From positions 7,362,601-7,426,600 of the forward strand of contig NW_004450267.1 of NCBI RefSeq assembly GCF_000321225.1: a stretch of DNA of 64,000 nt, in the 5' to 3' direction. Both the position numbers and the translations under genes were made by a program. Of this stretch, positions 46,437 through 58,849 are shown in pieces. The notes under the pieces were generated by a model that had not been told where the DNA came from, searched no databases, and worked only from the letters and a program-made list of their open reading frames with translations. Each line of letters begins with the position of its first letter. Position 1 is the stretch's first letter. The stretch is from Odobenus rosmarus divergens (lineage: Eukaryota > Chordata > Mammalia > Carnivora > Odobenidae).

Positions 46437-48262
46437 CTGGAAGGAGATAGCAGCTGGGTCAGTGCTGGAGCGCTGGGGTGGGCAATGGGCAGATTTTGTA
46501 GATCTGGTCAGATACCTTGGGAAGAAATGTTAGGGCCTCTGGGAGCCTCAGAGACCACTGCAGAGGGTAGAGTCTTTCTCTTTAATTCTACAAACACCAA
46601 CCCCATGAAAGAAGTCAGACACAGCTCCTTTGTAGGAAGTGTGGTTTCCACAAACAGAGATGACTGTTGTGAAACCACTGGGGTAGGAGCCATCTACGTG
46701 TTCAACAGGCTATACCCACACACTGGCTACAAGGTGTGGGAACATGTATACCTTAGAACTCCTTGTCCTATGCACACTCACAGGCACATGGGAGAGGCTG
46801 CATGCAATGTAACGGGATGTTTCCACATAGGCATAATGGGTTGTGAGGAGGAACAAAGAACAGCTCGTACAAGGCTATCAGGTACCCCAGGGAACTTGCA
46901 GAGGCCATTCCCACAGGGGTTGGAGATGAAAGCTCCACGACATCCCCACTGTTGGGTCAGTATCTTTAGGGGTGGGAGAGGGGAGGGGCAGCTTAGGGGG
47001 ACAGACTGCACCATGCCTATGGCGGTACTGGCTCCTGGGATGTGATACATAGATATAGATCTCGACAGACATCAAATTATTTAAAAATTAAAATTAACAA
47101 CTGTGGAAGACTATGGGTCTCCATGCATAAAAGATGAGCTAACTGAAATCACTGATTTATTGGGTGGAAAAATACACCTATAAATGCAAATAATTCTTCA
47201 CCCAACAGTCTGGAATGGTTCTGTCTGTGATTCCTCTCGCCTGGGTGCACAGTTCCACTTAAATTAATTGCCTAAATACCTTTTTATCTCATTGCCTAGA
47301 ACAGCCCATATGAGGACAATAAAAGAGCTGCCTAAATAAACACATAATAGCCTTGAAAAAATAGCCTTGAATCTGTTGTTTGGAGTGTGTTTGTTTGTTT
47401 TTTTCTCCCCCAGCTAAAAAGAAGCATGGTTTATGAGTTTCCCTGAGGGACTGGTAATACCTGAGGAAATTGCTTTAAAAAATAGATACAAATAAAATTA
47501 CTTCTGATCCAAAGCAGTCCAAGTCAGGAAACATCAGCTAGAAGCTGACTCTACCAGTTACTCTTGGTTCTGGCATTGCACTTTCTGTAACCGCTGGAGT
47601 TCCAGTCCCAGCGTCCGTCAGCTCGTAGTCCCTGGCCTAATGGCTGTCGTGCTTGGTTTTTCATTCTGTATGTTTTTATCCCATTAGGCCTTCCCTTAAC
47701 AATTCTGGAAGCATGCTGGGTGCCATCCAGCATCAGATTGCATACACTTGCTAACATCTCAGAAGCTTCTTTGCTCTTCCAATAACCATTTTACAGAGGA
47801 GCCTGAAAGCAACTTGACATTCATCTGTCAACCATGGGGGAAGCACCTCTCCAAGGCCCTTGGGATTTCTCTGTAATAATCTAACAAGAGTCCTACAGCA
47901 GAGACCACAAAACGGTCAGCTCAAGGAGAGAAAGGCAGAGATACAGAAAGGGAAGTACTGAGTCTCCCTTGCCAATCTGGATAAACTTTGAACAAAATGT
48001 GCAAGTGGTAGGGTTGAAGAGAGAATGGGAGATTCGACATGAGTATTCTCCTGGGCCTAGACATGAACTAGTCATTATCAGTCATTATCACCATGATCCT
48101 TAAAAAAAAAAAAAAAAAAAGAGAGAGTCTAGATTTTTTTCAATGTGTGGAGCTGCCGCTGACTTATGACACAAGTATTTCAGTCTTTGGGAAGGTCTCA
48201 GGTGGAAACAGACACAGGTGAGGGAAATATAAACATACCAGGATAATATGTTGCACAAACAA
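46437..48262. other. Intron between exons A and B, nothing recognised
   Basis: No repeat family or exon supported. An 18-A run lies at 48102-48119. Confidence 0.45.
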
Positions 48263-48264
48263 GT

Positions 48265-48480
48265 AGTAATGTCTAGCATTTAAAATGCACAAAAGGCACC
48301 TTACATGTTCCATCTCTAATTCTTATAATAGTGCTGTGAGGTTTATGATTATCTTGTATTAGAGATGAGGAAACAAGCCAAAAATGGTGAAGTGACTTGC
48401 CTAAGAGTTAATGATTAGAACCTACATGTGCCTGGCTGCAAAGCCTAGACTCTTCCAATTATACCATGCCGCCTTCCGTG
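48265..48480 (-). mobile_element. MIR element
   Basis: Complement of MIR: TAGAGATGAGGAAACAAGCC, AGTGACTTGCCTAAGAG, ATTATACCATGCCGCC. Confidence 0.65.
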
Positions 48481-48584
48481 TTAGGTGGGTCAAACGGGGG
48501 GGGGGAGAGATTTAAGGTATGACCTCATCTAGGACTCTCCACCATCTGTAAGCTACCCAAATGTCATACAAAGAAAGGAATTTA

Positions 48585-48685
48585 GAGGTTAAAACCACAA
48601 GCTTTAATGTTAGACACATCTCAGTTGAAATCCCAGCTGTTCATAGATTGTGTGATTTTTGCAGTGGTGTGTTAGTAAATGTTTA
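48585..48685 (+). mobile_element. MIR fragment
   Basis: AATGTTAGACACATCTCAG, TTGAAATCCCAGCTG. Confidence 0.5.
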
Positions 48686-48689
48686 AGCA

Positions 48690-49480
48690 CCAGCATATGT
48701 GTGTGTGTACTGTATATATACACAAGTGTATTGTAAACTTTACTGATATAAAGGATGTGTAGCACATAATTTACAAAGAATAATAACATATACAGTGCTC
48801 CTTATTATAAATTCTATATAGCCAACTGATTCTCACAGGATGCTTTTGTTTGCAAACGAACTTATATGAAAGCTAGCTGATATTTTCACTTATGTTAAGG
48901 TGTAATACAAAAGTGGAAAATACCTCCAGACTTATGTCAGAGCATTACTCCTTCATCAGCGATGTGACTTCTGTGCTAAATGGAATAATAGAATATTCAG
49001 AAGAATATTTTGAATATCAGAAGAATATTTCCTCAATTTGGTGTGCTATTATTCACAATGTAACAGCTACAGACAGGCCACATTTTTTAAAGTTAATCTG
49101 CATTTCAAAATATGTTTTTCCTCGTTTTCTTAAGACTCCAACTGATAAAAAAGTAAATCAAGCCCTAGTTTGTAGCATTTGATGACTTCCATGGTGTAAA
49201 ACTTCTACCTTGGTCTAAGTGCCATTACAGAATATGAAGCTGGGAAGAGTTAATCAGGAGCTATCCACACAACTGTATAGTGTTTTCACAGAGACAAATA
49301 GACATAATTTCAAGAACACAAGTAATAATAAATTGTAGTGAAATAGGAGTGATGAGTTTTGAGTCTCTATTACCTTTGTTTTTAATATATTTACCGTAAA
49401 TCTATATAATTTAGTTTTAAGTAATGGCTATATTTAATACCCAGCTCACAAATTTCCTGAACATTTGACATTTGGCTCCC
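48690..49480. other. AT-rich repeat-free intron block
   Basis: Contains a tandem imperfect 20-21-base repeat at 48991-49032 (GAATATTCAGAAGAATATTT and a shifted copy) and a 96-codon + strand open frame (48892-49182) of no recognised family. Confidence 0.4.
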
Positions 49481-49489
49481 CATAGGCTG

Positions 49490-49640
49490 CTAAGAGCCAG
49501 CTCCAACACACCACTGGTTCCTAGGCGGGTCACTTAATCTCTCTGAGCTGTAGTGCTCCTCCTTGCAATGGGTGAGTAACGTCACTGACCAATGCCAATA
49601 AGTAAATAGCAACAAATAATTATTATTGCTATCCACTGTG
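49490..49640 (+). mobile_element. MIR fragment
   Basis: CTAGGCGGGTCACTTAATCTC, TCTGAGCTGTAGTGCTCC. Confidence 0.5.
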
Positions 49641-49641
49641 T

Positions 49642-50044
49642 AATTATTACTTTATTACTATCCATAGCAAATGCTTATGTAAGATTAATTTCCCCCTGCT
49701 CTCCGCACTCAATGATCAGTATTTCATTTCACCCCTTCTATCTATGCTCTGGGAATGCGGTCAACACACGCACACACACGTACACACAAAACCATAAACT
49801 ACCGAACAGAATGTAAACAGCTCTAGGTTCCTTCTTGTTTGGATGTTAAGCAAAGCTACCCAGAGTGACCAATGTGTCCTTGCGTACACAGGAGCCAGGA
49901 AAGCCATAGAACACGGGTTGCCGCTGCAATGACTCAGCGGGGTCTTGTGTGTTTCCGGAAGAGAGGAGGGGCTCTCTACACAGACAGTGTATGTACTCCC
50001 ACCTTTCTGACCAACAGCCACCATAGCAGCTCCCTTGGCCTCAC
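49642..50044. other. Intron below exon A
   Basis: CA-rich run at 49768-49788. The last 60 bases adjoin exon A's donor. No other feature. Confidence 0.45.
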
Positions 50045-50236
50045 CTGCTCAGCCTTCTGGTGGAACACCGCAGACATGGCCAGGATGGTGCTGCGTTCAT
50101 CTAGGGCAGCCGCGAAGCTCTTCCACTCCTGGTCCAGCTGTGTGGAAATCTGCTTGATTTGCTGCGAGGCATAATGACCGGCCTCAGAGAGGCGGGAAGC
50201 CACGGACATGATGCGGTTGATGTTGACATAGGCATT
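50045..50236 (-). CDS. KALRN: Kalirin internal exon A, spectrin-repeat region (64 codons)
   Basis: This internal exon of a Dbl-family RhoGEF encodes 64 residues, from NAYVNINRIM to FHQKAEQ. The acceptor is a pyrimidine-rich tract ending CCCAG just above 50236. The donor is CAG|GTGAGG at 50045/50044. Both ends are phase 0. The product covers helices of one spectrin-like repeat (SEAGHYASQQIKQ, LDQEWKSFAAALDERS) and starts the first helix of the next repeat. In the kalirin/TRIO family the spectrin repeats lie between an N-terminal SEC14 domain and the first DH-PH module and act in protein binding and scaffolding. The family drives Rac1/RhoG and RhoA signalling in neurons and other cells. I assign KALRN rather than TRIO because the exon has SEAGHYASQQIKQIST and ILAMSAVFHQKAEQ, where I remember TRIO with VESGHYASQQIRQIAS and LLDMSSIFHQKAEK. 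That comparison is from memory. The exon itself is certain. Confidence 0.9.
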
Positions 50237-52775
50237 CTGGGAAGCAGAGGAAAGGGAGCGCTTAGTGGGGCAAGCTAGAACAACACCCACTGAGCACTTT
50301 TGGGGGTGGGTATTTGGGGAAGGAGGCTACTCAAAACAAAACGTCTGAGAGAGGCTAGTCCAGGCCACACTAGTGTGCCCATTTTTGGGTACACTAGGGA
50401 AAGAGAAAGACTTCCTGCAACATAAAATTTCAACTGCTAGGAGGTACAGTAACTGAGATCTTTCCTTCTGGGAACCAGCATAATTTTTGTGTCAACTATT
50501 AATGCACATGAATGTGGTTGCTTTATTCGGACGGCCTTAGTAACCCCCACACTCAACGAGGTCATGTCACAGGAGCATGGTGCTTCTGTGGAGCACCTTG
50601 GAAGCATGGCGCTTCTAAGAAGCACTCTCTGGAAATAGAGGCTCGAACTAGGGCGAAGGCACCTCTCTTGCTCAGGAGAGAGTTAGACTCAGGGCATTAC
50701 GGCTCCCTACAACGGGCAGCGGTGTTCATCAAAAAGAGCACAAAGAACACATGTCACGTGACGTCTACACATCTTCCTATCGCCAAGAGAAGAATTTGCT
50801 GAAGCCCTGCTCCTCTCCCTACCAAAAAAGCTGGGACACTAGCCATCAGTCAAGATTTAAATAAAGAGAGCATCGGAAGCAACAACACTCTTCCATGCTA
50901 AAAATCTACATCTGAAACCAATGATGTACTATATGTTGGCTAATTGAATTTAAATTAAAAAAACAAACAAACAGTGGAACCCTTTCTTATCCCTACTAGA
51001 CTTAGGGATATTTCCCTACCTAACCCCAAAAAGGCATCTGTGGGTTATCCCAAAAAAGCAGGGCTCTCCTGGCCCTGCTGACTTCTCTCATCGTGTGCTT
51101 TGTTTACAATCATTCCCATCTTTGATTGCCAATTAAAAATTCATGACCAAGTGTGTTGTTTTCTACCAGGCCAACAGAAAACCCTACAGGAAGGAACGAG
51201 ACAAAAGAAAAACCCCACAAACCTAAGATAGTAGCTAGCATGATTATTTTTAACTGCTACCTCTTATTGTCTGAGGTGTCAAAACAATCAAGTAATGTTG
51301 TGGCATCCACAAGGAGCTTTTCTGAATCACACAATGTCTGCCTGAAGAAGGACTAGGGCGGTAAGTTGCTTGCGCACTTTTGTTCTTTGTTACAAATCTT
51401 CTCAAATGACAAGAAATATTCTTCAGCAATGGCATTTTCTCCTGGCTCTATTATGAGCTCAGGAATAGTTTATTAATATTGGGTAAATGAAGGTTCTTTA
51501 TTTTTCTTCCCCTCCTCCTTCATGGTCCCTATTCATCTTAACTGTCCCTGACCTCAAGTCTTCCATCCCAAACCTGAGCCAGGTTGATAAGGTCTCTCTT
51601 CTTTTAAAAGGCCTCTGTAGAAGTTTAAACGGTTAAATGTAGTGCTCAAACACAAATCCATCCTGATGTCTAATGACCTCCATGTGTAATCTCTTTCTTT
51701 AGTCTGGCCTAAGACCTTCCTGACGCAGTACATTTCCTTAACAGAGCTAGAATATTACTGACTCTTGTTATTTGAAATAACTATTCTTCAAAGATTTAGG
51801 AATCATTACCAGCCTTGTTTTCTGAGTTAGGACACAGATTCTCCTTAAAATTAAGCTCTATGTATAGAACTGATAGAAAAACCAACTCTGTACTTGGAAA
51901 GAAAAGAGAGAGAGAGAAAAAGGCATGTACTGATTTTAATAGTTCTGTCTTCTAAGGGAATGACATTTGGATTCCCCCAAATTTCCTGCTTGTGTCATTA
52001 CCTTAGTTTGGGTTGCCTCCAAAGCAGACCTTGAGACAAGGATTTGGGTTGGATGACTTATTTGGAAGTGACTGCAGAAAGCAAGATGAGGGAGTGAGCA
52101 AGTCAAAGAAAAAAGGAAAGAAAATGAATAAAGGGTGTGTTTATTAATGGGCTAGTGCTACAAGCTCATCCCTCCTGAAGCCTTTTAAGCAACTGTGTAG
52201 AACAACTCCTGGGCTGTCCCACTGGGAGGTGAGGTATCTAGGGCATTTACGCACCAAGTCAGATTGCTCATGGTTGAGGGTTCCTTTGGAGTAATTCCAT
52301 TTCCAGCCTGACCTACACAGAGGCCAAGCACACCTCCCAGGTCAGAGAGTGACCATGGCCAGAGAAACACAGGAAGTGATCAGGTTATATGGGAGCCACC
52401 TGCATTTGACCTTTAGGGCCGGCTGAGGGGATGCAGGTGTGATACTGACAGTGTGTGATAGAGCTGTCCTTCCAAACTGGACTCAAATCCGGAAAACCTT
52501 CTTCCCCACCCCACATTTATCCGGATTTATCTAGTGTTACTGGGTTTTCCTGTCCTGGGAAAGTCTTTGTGTGCTTTGGCCAGATGGGAAGCAAGAAAAG
52601 CAATAAGAGCTGGGCACCAGCCTCTCCCCAACGTCCCTCATGGTCATCTTATGGATACCTGGCCCTTTGTCATCACTGCCTGTTTACATTTGCTTCCCAC
52701 AGAGACCACAGGGAGGCACACTTCTGCTCACTTTAGGAAGAACTTTCTAGCTATTAGAGATGTCTAACTGTGGCT
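50237..52775. other. Intron above exon A
   Basis: Begins with the pyrimidine-rich acceptor tract of exon A (50237-50265). 51990-52400 looks like an old LTR- or repeat-like block (AGCAGACCTTGAGACAAGGATTT type) that I cannot name. No other exon found. Confidence 0.45.
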
Positions 52776-52779
52776 GCCT

Positions 52780-53090
52780 CTGGAGGCTGTTAACACTTTG
52801 TCACTCATTCAAATATTTATGGAGAGTTGGCCAGAGTCTGTGTTGGGGGCTGTGGGAGATCAAAGAGGAATGAGACAGGATTCCTGCCTCAGGGGCTCAC
52901 AGCTGAGACAGAAAAGTCCTCAAATAACTGCAATTTAGAGCAAAATGAAGTAAGTGTTTCTACAGAGGCGGAGGCAACTCGCTGTGGGGATGCAGAGGAA
53001 AGGGATCAGAACCACTGGCGTCAATGTTGGGAAGGGGCTTCCTACACAGAAGGGGGTGGTGAGGCTGGTGGTCCTCCAAGGCCCCCTTCA
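52780..53090 (-). mobile_element. L2 LINE fragment
   Basis: GTGTTGGGGGCTGTGGGAG, ATTCCTGCCTCAGGGGCTC, GGGAAGGGGCTTCCTACAC fit the complement of the L2 3' part. Confidence 0.5.
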
Positions 53091-53091
53091 A

Positions 53092-54040
53092 CCCTGAGGC
53101 CGGTTATCACAAATGAAAGCTAAAAACAAACACAAACAAAAGACCACAGCTTACATTTCACATTCTGGAGACTAGCACAGTAAATGCCTTTTTGTTTCCT
53201 TATCAGTGGGCAGAGAAATGTCTTACTAAAACTAACAAATGATTATGCTTCACAAAAGAAGTAGAGGGAGTATTCCTCACAATAGAGGGATAAATATAAT
53301 GTTGACTCATGAATTTGCTCATTATTATTCTCTACAGCCCCCTTTCAAAATAGCTAAGCACTGCAGGCAAGTCACGTGGCCCCGGTTCATCATCATCACC
53401 TTCTTCATCTTCCTTCAGCCTAGAACCTGAGACAAATGCACAGCTAGATTCTAAATGGTAGCCAAAAACCAAATGAAAAGAGAGGAATGGTAGAGAAGGT
53501 CTCCAGTGACTTGAACAGAAAGAGCAAGGTTAAAGAGCTGGGTTAAGAGTGAATAAATAGGGGTGCTTAGTCATTATGCATAAATGACTTGTCATGGCCT
53601 TTGGTCAATCCATCCCTGTGGTTCTTCTGTGTCACTGTTTATGCCTCCATTAAGGAGCATTTGGGAGTCATGTTTGTCCTGGTGACGTGGCCAACAGGAA
53701 TAGATATTTTCATTCTTTCAAGCCTTTCCATTCCCTACCAGGGGCGTCCTCCACTCCCTCCAATCTGGCCCTGCTATGCTGCCTTGCCAGCCGAAAATGC
53801 CTTTCCATCTGCAGAGCTGTCCATCAGTCAAGGGCATCAAATTCATTTGGCCAGGGGTCAGGAGACAAGAGTTCTGGTCCAGCTCTAACACTCCTCTAAG
53901 ATGTCACTTGCCACCCCTGTGCCTCAGGTTCTTTATCCTTAAAAGGAGGGTGTGGAACTAAATAATCTCAGACATTCTATGTGAGTAAGCAGGGTCAGTT
54001 CCAGATTGAATGTAGAAAGAACATAAGGGGACACAGTTTT
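53092..54040. other. Intron sequence with a MIR-like fragment
   Basis: 53840-53980 resembles the MIR-family fragment at 39470 (GAGTTCTGGTCCAGCTC, GTGCCTCAGGTTCTTTATCC). The rest is unrecognised. Confidence 0.4.
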
Positions 54041-54042
54041 GT

Positions 54043-54257
54043 TCTGTACTATTTATTTATTTATTTATTTGTTTGTTTGTTTTAGAGAAAGAAAGAGAGC
54101 AAGCAGGGGAGGGGAAGAGGGAGGGAGAGAGAATCCCAAGCAGGCTCCATTCCTATCACAGAACCCAACATGGGGCTCGATCCCACAACCCCGAGATTAT
54201 GACCTGAACTGAAACCAAAAGTTGGAGTCCCAACCGACTGAGCCACCCAGGCACCCC
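54043..54257 (-). mobile_element. Carnivoran tRNA-derived SINE
   Basis: ATTTATTTATTTATTTGTTTG repeat tail, GA middle, and end GAGCCACCCAGGCACCCC. More diverged; the target duplication is unclear (TTCTGTAC and TTCTGTCA). Confidence 0.88.
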
Positions 54258-54259
54258 TC

Positions 54260-56875
54260 TTCTGTCATATCTTCAGCACTGACTAGGGGAAAACTGACTA
54301 AATCTATTCCCCTCCCCAAACCCTCTTCTATGGAGGAGGAAAGGCATAACTGAAGAAACAATGGTAACTCAAAGATTTCAAGTGTCCATGTGCAACAGGA
54401 ATGTTTTCAACAAAAGAACACCATGATCTGATTTATGCTTTTAAAAGACTACTCTGCGCACTCAAGGGTCAGCAAGAAGTCTGCATGGGGTGAGACAGGG
54501 AGAATAGTGTTGCCTACCCTGGAGTGGACATAGCCCAGCCTTGGCTGTCCACATGTCTCTGCCCTTCATCGTGATTCTGCTCTCTGGCCTGTCATGTGCG
54601 GGCCACGGCTGCAGCTGGGTCCCCTGAGTTCTTCAGCCTCCAAGTGACCAAGGACCAGATGCTTCCCTCCCCCTCTCCTCATCAGCCCTTTCCCTTGAGC
54701 TGAGCTGCCTAGACTAACCAGTTTCCCTGGCCAGAAGTTAGTAATGGGACTAATAATTCCAGTTTCATGAGTATTTTCTTAAGTCCTTACCTCAAAACTG
54801 CTTTATTAATTTAAATCCCCCACATATATGCAGTGCAATTAACATTATCATTATTCACAGTATCGCATAGTCCAAGATGTAAACAGGATCTACTCTGCAA
54901 AATGCAATGCACCTGCAGCACAGAGTGAAGCATGACCCACCCCGTCCAACCTGCCACCCTGCCAAGGCCTCTCCCTCCCACCATCACTTTGTTCACAAAT
55001 AGAAAATATAATTAAACCGCAGCAAAAATCTCGCTAACTCAAAAGCCCTCTATACTTACACCCTCCCTCTGCTTTTGTTGCCTAAATTCTGCTTTCCTGT
55101 TTCATTCCTGCAGTCATTAATTGGACATCACAGGATGGATGGCCCTTCTCCCAAGGCCTTGCCCCCTGCTGTGAACAACTGAAATCAGTGAAGCAAGCGG
55201 TCACCCTCCTGGAAGAACTAGTTAGCAGAACCCTGATGAAAGTTTTCAGTCCTGCCAAAATGTCTCACTTTGAACCTGGTTCCTGGCTGCCCTCACTGGC
55301 TACAAAAACAAGCAAAGTTGCTTGCAAGATAATCATAACTTTCCATTTAAAAACCTAGCTAAATTTTCTCCCTAAACCAAGTTTCTTACGCAGTACACTC
55401 TGAAAGAGATACTGGCTCTTCTAGAAATAATCATTTGATAGAAGCTATCATTTTGGTAACCTTAAGCTCTGGGCCAGGGGTTGATGGCAAGAGCAGATCA
55501 TTGCTGACTATATTATTTGAATCCCATTCACTTCGCTCCTAAAAGCAAGGGTGAATTTTACACCTTGGCCATATGTCCCCATGCTGAATCAGAAACTCTC
55601 TCCTGTGGGTTACATGAGATAACATAAAGCATCTAGTGTGTTGTCTGACATATAACTGATAACTCGATGGATGACATTTCCCTCATCCAGTTTCCGGAGA
55701 CTGGTATTAACTCACCAAATTAAGTGCAAACTAAATCAATGTATTAGTAAAAAGCATAACAAACAGAAAAATCTACCAACTATTCCAACAAGAGGCAGAT
55801 ATTTCAACAACCCAAAGTCCCAGTGTATTTCACAGAGAACATGCCACAGTGTCCCCTCCTGTCCCTGGGGAAGAGTCCCTTTCCACAGTAGCCTGCCATG
55901 GGTGCCCTGCCCTACAGCAGGCGAAGCTGCTCTCATCGCTTGCCAGGACACTGCCCTGCATGCCACACCTCCTCTGTGGCAGAGACCCTTTTCCTAGGAT
56001 TCAAAGGTCCGAGGCCCTGAATTGTCCACAGGTCTTTCCTTGACCCAGAGAGATCAGAGATTCAGAATCAGCAAGTGACTCACTCTGTGAGCCATGTCCT
56101 TGCAATACACACAGTGTCCTTTCATACCTTAAGCTGGAAAAGCAGAGGTCTTTGTCTCTTGGGATAGCCTTCTTAGGGCATCTCCACAACTCTGGCATAC
56201 TCAGAGTACCCAGAAGTGGGCAAGTCTTGTCCTCACACAAGGGGACAGATCCTTTGCCTCATCACTGACCCTATTGCCAAAGGTGGCAGAAGCCTCCTCC
56301 CCAGGCCAGGCCTGCGGCCCTTCACTTAGTCATCCAGGGGTGACGCTTCTCATGTTCAGAGGCAGAGGGGAACCATGGAAGAGCTGTCTCATCTCTGGGA
56401 AGAGTGAGTTCTGCACACAGGGTTCTCAATTCCATTCCAGTTAATGGACTACAGCTTTTAAGTTATTATTATGAATATGGAAGTTGTGATCCCATAAGAT
56501 CACCACAGGAGGTGAGACACAACGGCCACATAGGGGCCACCTTCCTGAAAGGGGCTCAGTCCGGACAAGCCCCGGAGACCTTGACTCTCCAAATCCAAAA
56601 GTCAAGGGAGGGAAGCCAGGCAAACACCCGGCCGAGGGCCAAGGTACTCAGCAAAATCACTTGGGTCAAATGCAAACCAGATCTTAAACCAAAATGCTAA
56701 GTACAAAATATATAAACAGTAGGGCCTCAGCTGAGAATGTACATATTACTAATATTATTATGTATACCAGGGAAGAGCACCCGAATGTTATTAGTTATTG
56801 AATGCCTACTTTGCACAGATATGCATGGCGGTAGGAACTTCCTCTAGGCTCTTTTTGTCATCTTAATTCTTTTAC
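54260..56875. other. Intron sequence, mostly unrecognised
   Basis: 54400-54500 is probably an L2 fragment (CATGATCTGATTTATGC). 54780-54870 and 56790-56875 are MIR-like. The rest shows no exon or repeat. Confidence 0.4.
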
Positions 56876-56879
56876 GTAT

Positions 56880-57210
56880 AGAGAAGCGTTTAAAAAAATA
56901 ATTTTGGGATATACATATTTTTAGTAATTGGGGGAGAATGTTCTAAAACTATACAGAAGAAATATATAGTGTCTTATCCCCCAGCTCTTGCTCACAGCAC
57001 TGATGTTAATACATCAAAGCATCAGATATCTATGGGTATTGGAACAAAAGGGAATTTATTTTTATTGAACTCATTCTTTCTATTGAGACACAAAGGTTGT
57101 TTCTACTTTGGGGCTTTTTTCCTCTACAAATAATGCTAGGGGTTGTGGAGTATTTTTAATTTTAATAGATTTGGTATTTTAAATATTTTTTAGTTTCACA
57201 AATTATTTTA
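56880..57210 (-). mobile_element. Probable old L1 fragment
   Basis: TATTGAGACACAAAGGTTGTTTC, CTACAAATAATGCTAGGGG. Weak. Confidence 0.35.
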
Positions 57211-57419
57211 ACGTATCTTTAATGAATCTGGTCAGGTTGTATTCCATGAAAGCTGTAATTACTAAAACTCCTCCATCTCTTTTTACTTTAATAAAGCTTT
57301 TTTTTTTTTTTTAAAGTAAGGCATAACTTACTACCAGTGAAATAAGTAAGTTTTAATGAGCCAATACTGCTTTAATAAGGAAAAGAATATAAACATACTT
57401 TATTTAAAGTTTTTTAGAA

Positions 57420-57612
57420 GCCAAGTTCATTTAACAGTCTCATTTTACAGTTAGGAAAAAAAACAATAAAACCCAGATGTTTCTTGAATCCACCCAGGAG
57501 GTGTTTAAAACTTTGTTAGTCAATTAGGTGGTATGTTCCAAGTCACTGAAAGAGAGGCTGACTAGTAGACCCCAGCCTCCTGATTCCTAGTCTGCATGAC
57601 CCCTCTGTTTAT
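57420..57612 (-). mobile_element. MIR remnant
   Basis: AACAGTCTCATTTTACAGTTAGG, CCAGCCTCCTGATTCCTAG. Weak. Confidence 0.4.
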
Positions 57613-57614
57613 AG

Positions 57615-58640
57615 CTATCTTTTTCTCATGCCCTGCAGCTTATATTAATTTAAGTTTTTGTTTTGTCACACTCAGAGAGAGCCATAAGGAAAAATACTTG
57701 GAGATTTTCCCACACAGCTTTCAGAGGTTTCATGAGTAGTGTTCAGTATCAGTAAGAAGATAGATTGTGCCAGAGCAATGGAAAAAGCTGAGCCTCACCT
57801 CCTCTTTCCAGCTTAATGATACCATATGTATTGCTTACATCTTTGCTACTATCAAACCCACTTTGGGTCCCGATGCTGTTAAAGCATCAGTTTATGATTA
57901 ATTAGTTTAACACTACCATGTAAACCTGCTGATCCCACCTCGAAACATATGGCCACTGGGATAGTAACATCTGGAATAAGAACTGTCCATGCTTGAAACT
58001 CTACAACGGCTAAGAGATGTGATGAGCTCTAAATGAAACCTCCAACTTCTGCCTCCCCCAAACCACAGGGTGCCCTAAAGGGGGCCAAATAGGGCAGTTG
58101 ATGGATGACTATCTCCTCAGGTCTGGCCAGACAGTAGGTCAAACCATGTGGAAGGCATCTGTCACTGTGGGGTGGAGAGAGGAAAGAAGTTGGAGCAGCC
58201 CCGGTACTTAGCAAAGATAACATTGGCCCATGAATCCCTCTGTCCCCCTCGCCGGGCTTGCTGTAGCAACATTTCCTCCAGCACTTGCTTCACAAACTAT
58301 TAAGCAGCCATGTAAACAGGTGCCTGGCCATATGTCCGAGGGCCAAGGAAACCCAGGAGCTGATTTCAGTCAAAGAGAAACTGGTCTCTCTCTCCTTTCT
58401 CAGCCCAGAGTGAAACTTCCTTGGAGGGGTGAGTATCTTTGTAGGAGGCAGTGTTACAGGATTCACATGTTAGGGAAGAATGGGTATAGCTGGAATCAGA
58501 TCTGGAACACCAGTGGGGAAAGTGGTTGGGATCAATGTGGCTCTTCTGGGTTAGAATACAGTAATTTCAGGCAGAGGCTATAACACTTCATGGAAATATA
58601 CTCACCAGTATTTTCTCCCCCAGCCCTCTCTTGTGTAGGC
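57615..58640. other. Intron sequence, nothing recognised
   Basis: No exon or repeat is supported. Confidence 0.4.
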
Positions 58641-58649
58641 CTGGATATT

Positions 58650-58800
58650 CAGAGCTCGATCTGTGCACTGGCACAGCCTGGGAGCTGGTTAGAAATGCAG
58701 AATCTCAAGCTCCTTCCCAACTTTCTGATTAGAATCTGCATTTTAACAAGATTGTCCCCAGTGATATGCTTGCACATTAAACTTTGAGAAGCTCTGTAGA
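58650..58800 (-). mobile_element. MER5A-like fragment
   Basis: GAAATGCAGAATCTCAAGC, AGAATCTGCATTTTAACAAG and ACTTTGAGAAGCTCTG follow the MER5A order. Orientation assignment is uncertain. Confidence 0.65.
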
Positions 58801-58849
58801 CAGGAACTCTGAGAACAAGGAGAACTGTTTCTTCTAGCACTCCTGACCC

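Noticed and set aside
46185..47045. 286-codon open frame on the + strand, the longest in the window
   Set aside because: It runs antisense across exon B and into intron, has no family resemblance, and its left part is the complement of a conserved coding exon, which explains the missing stops.
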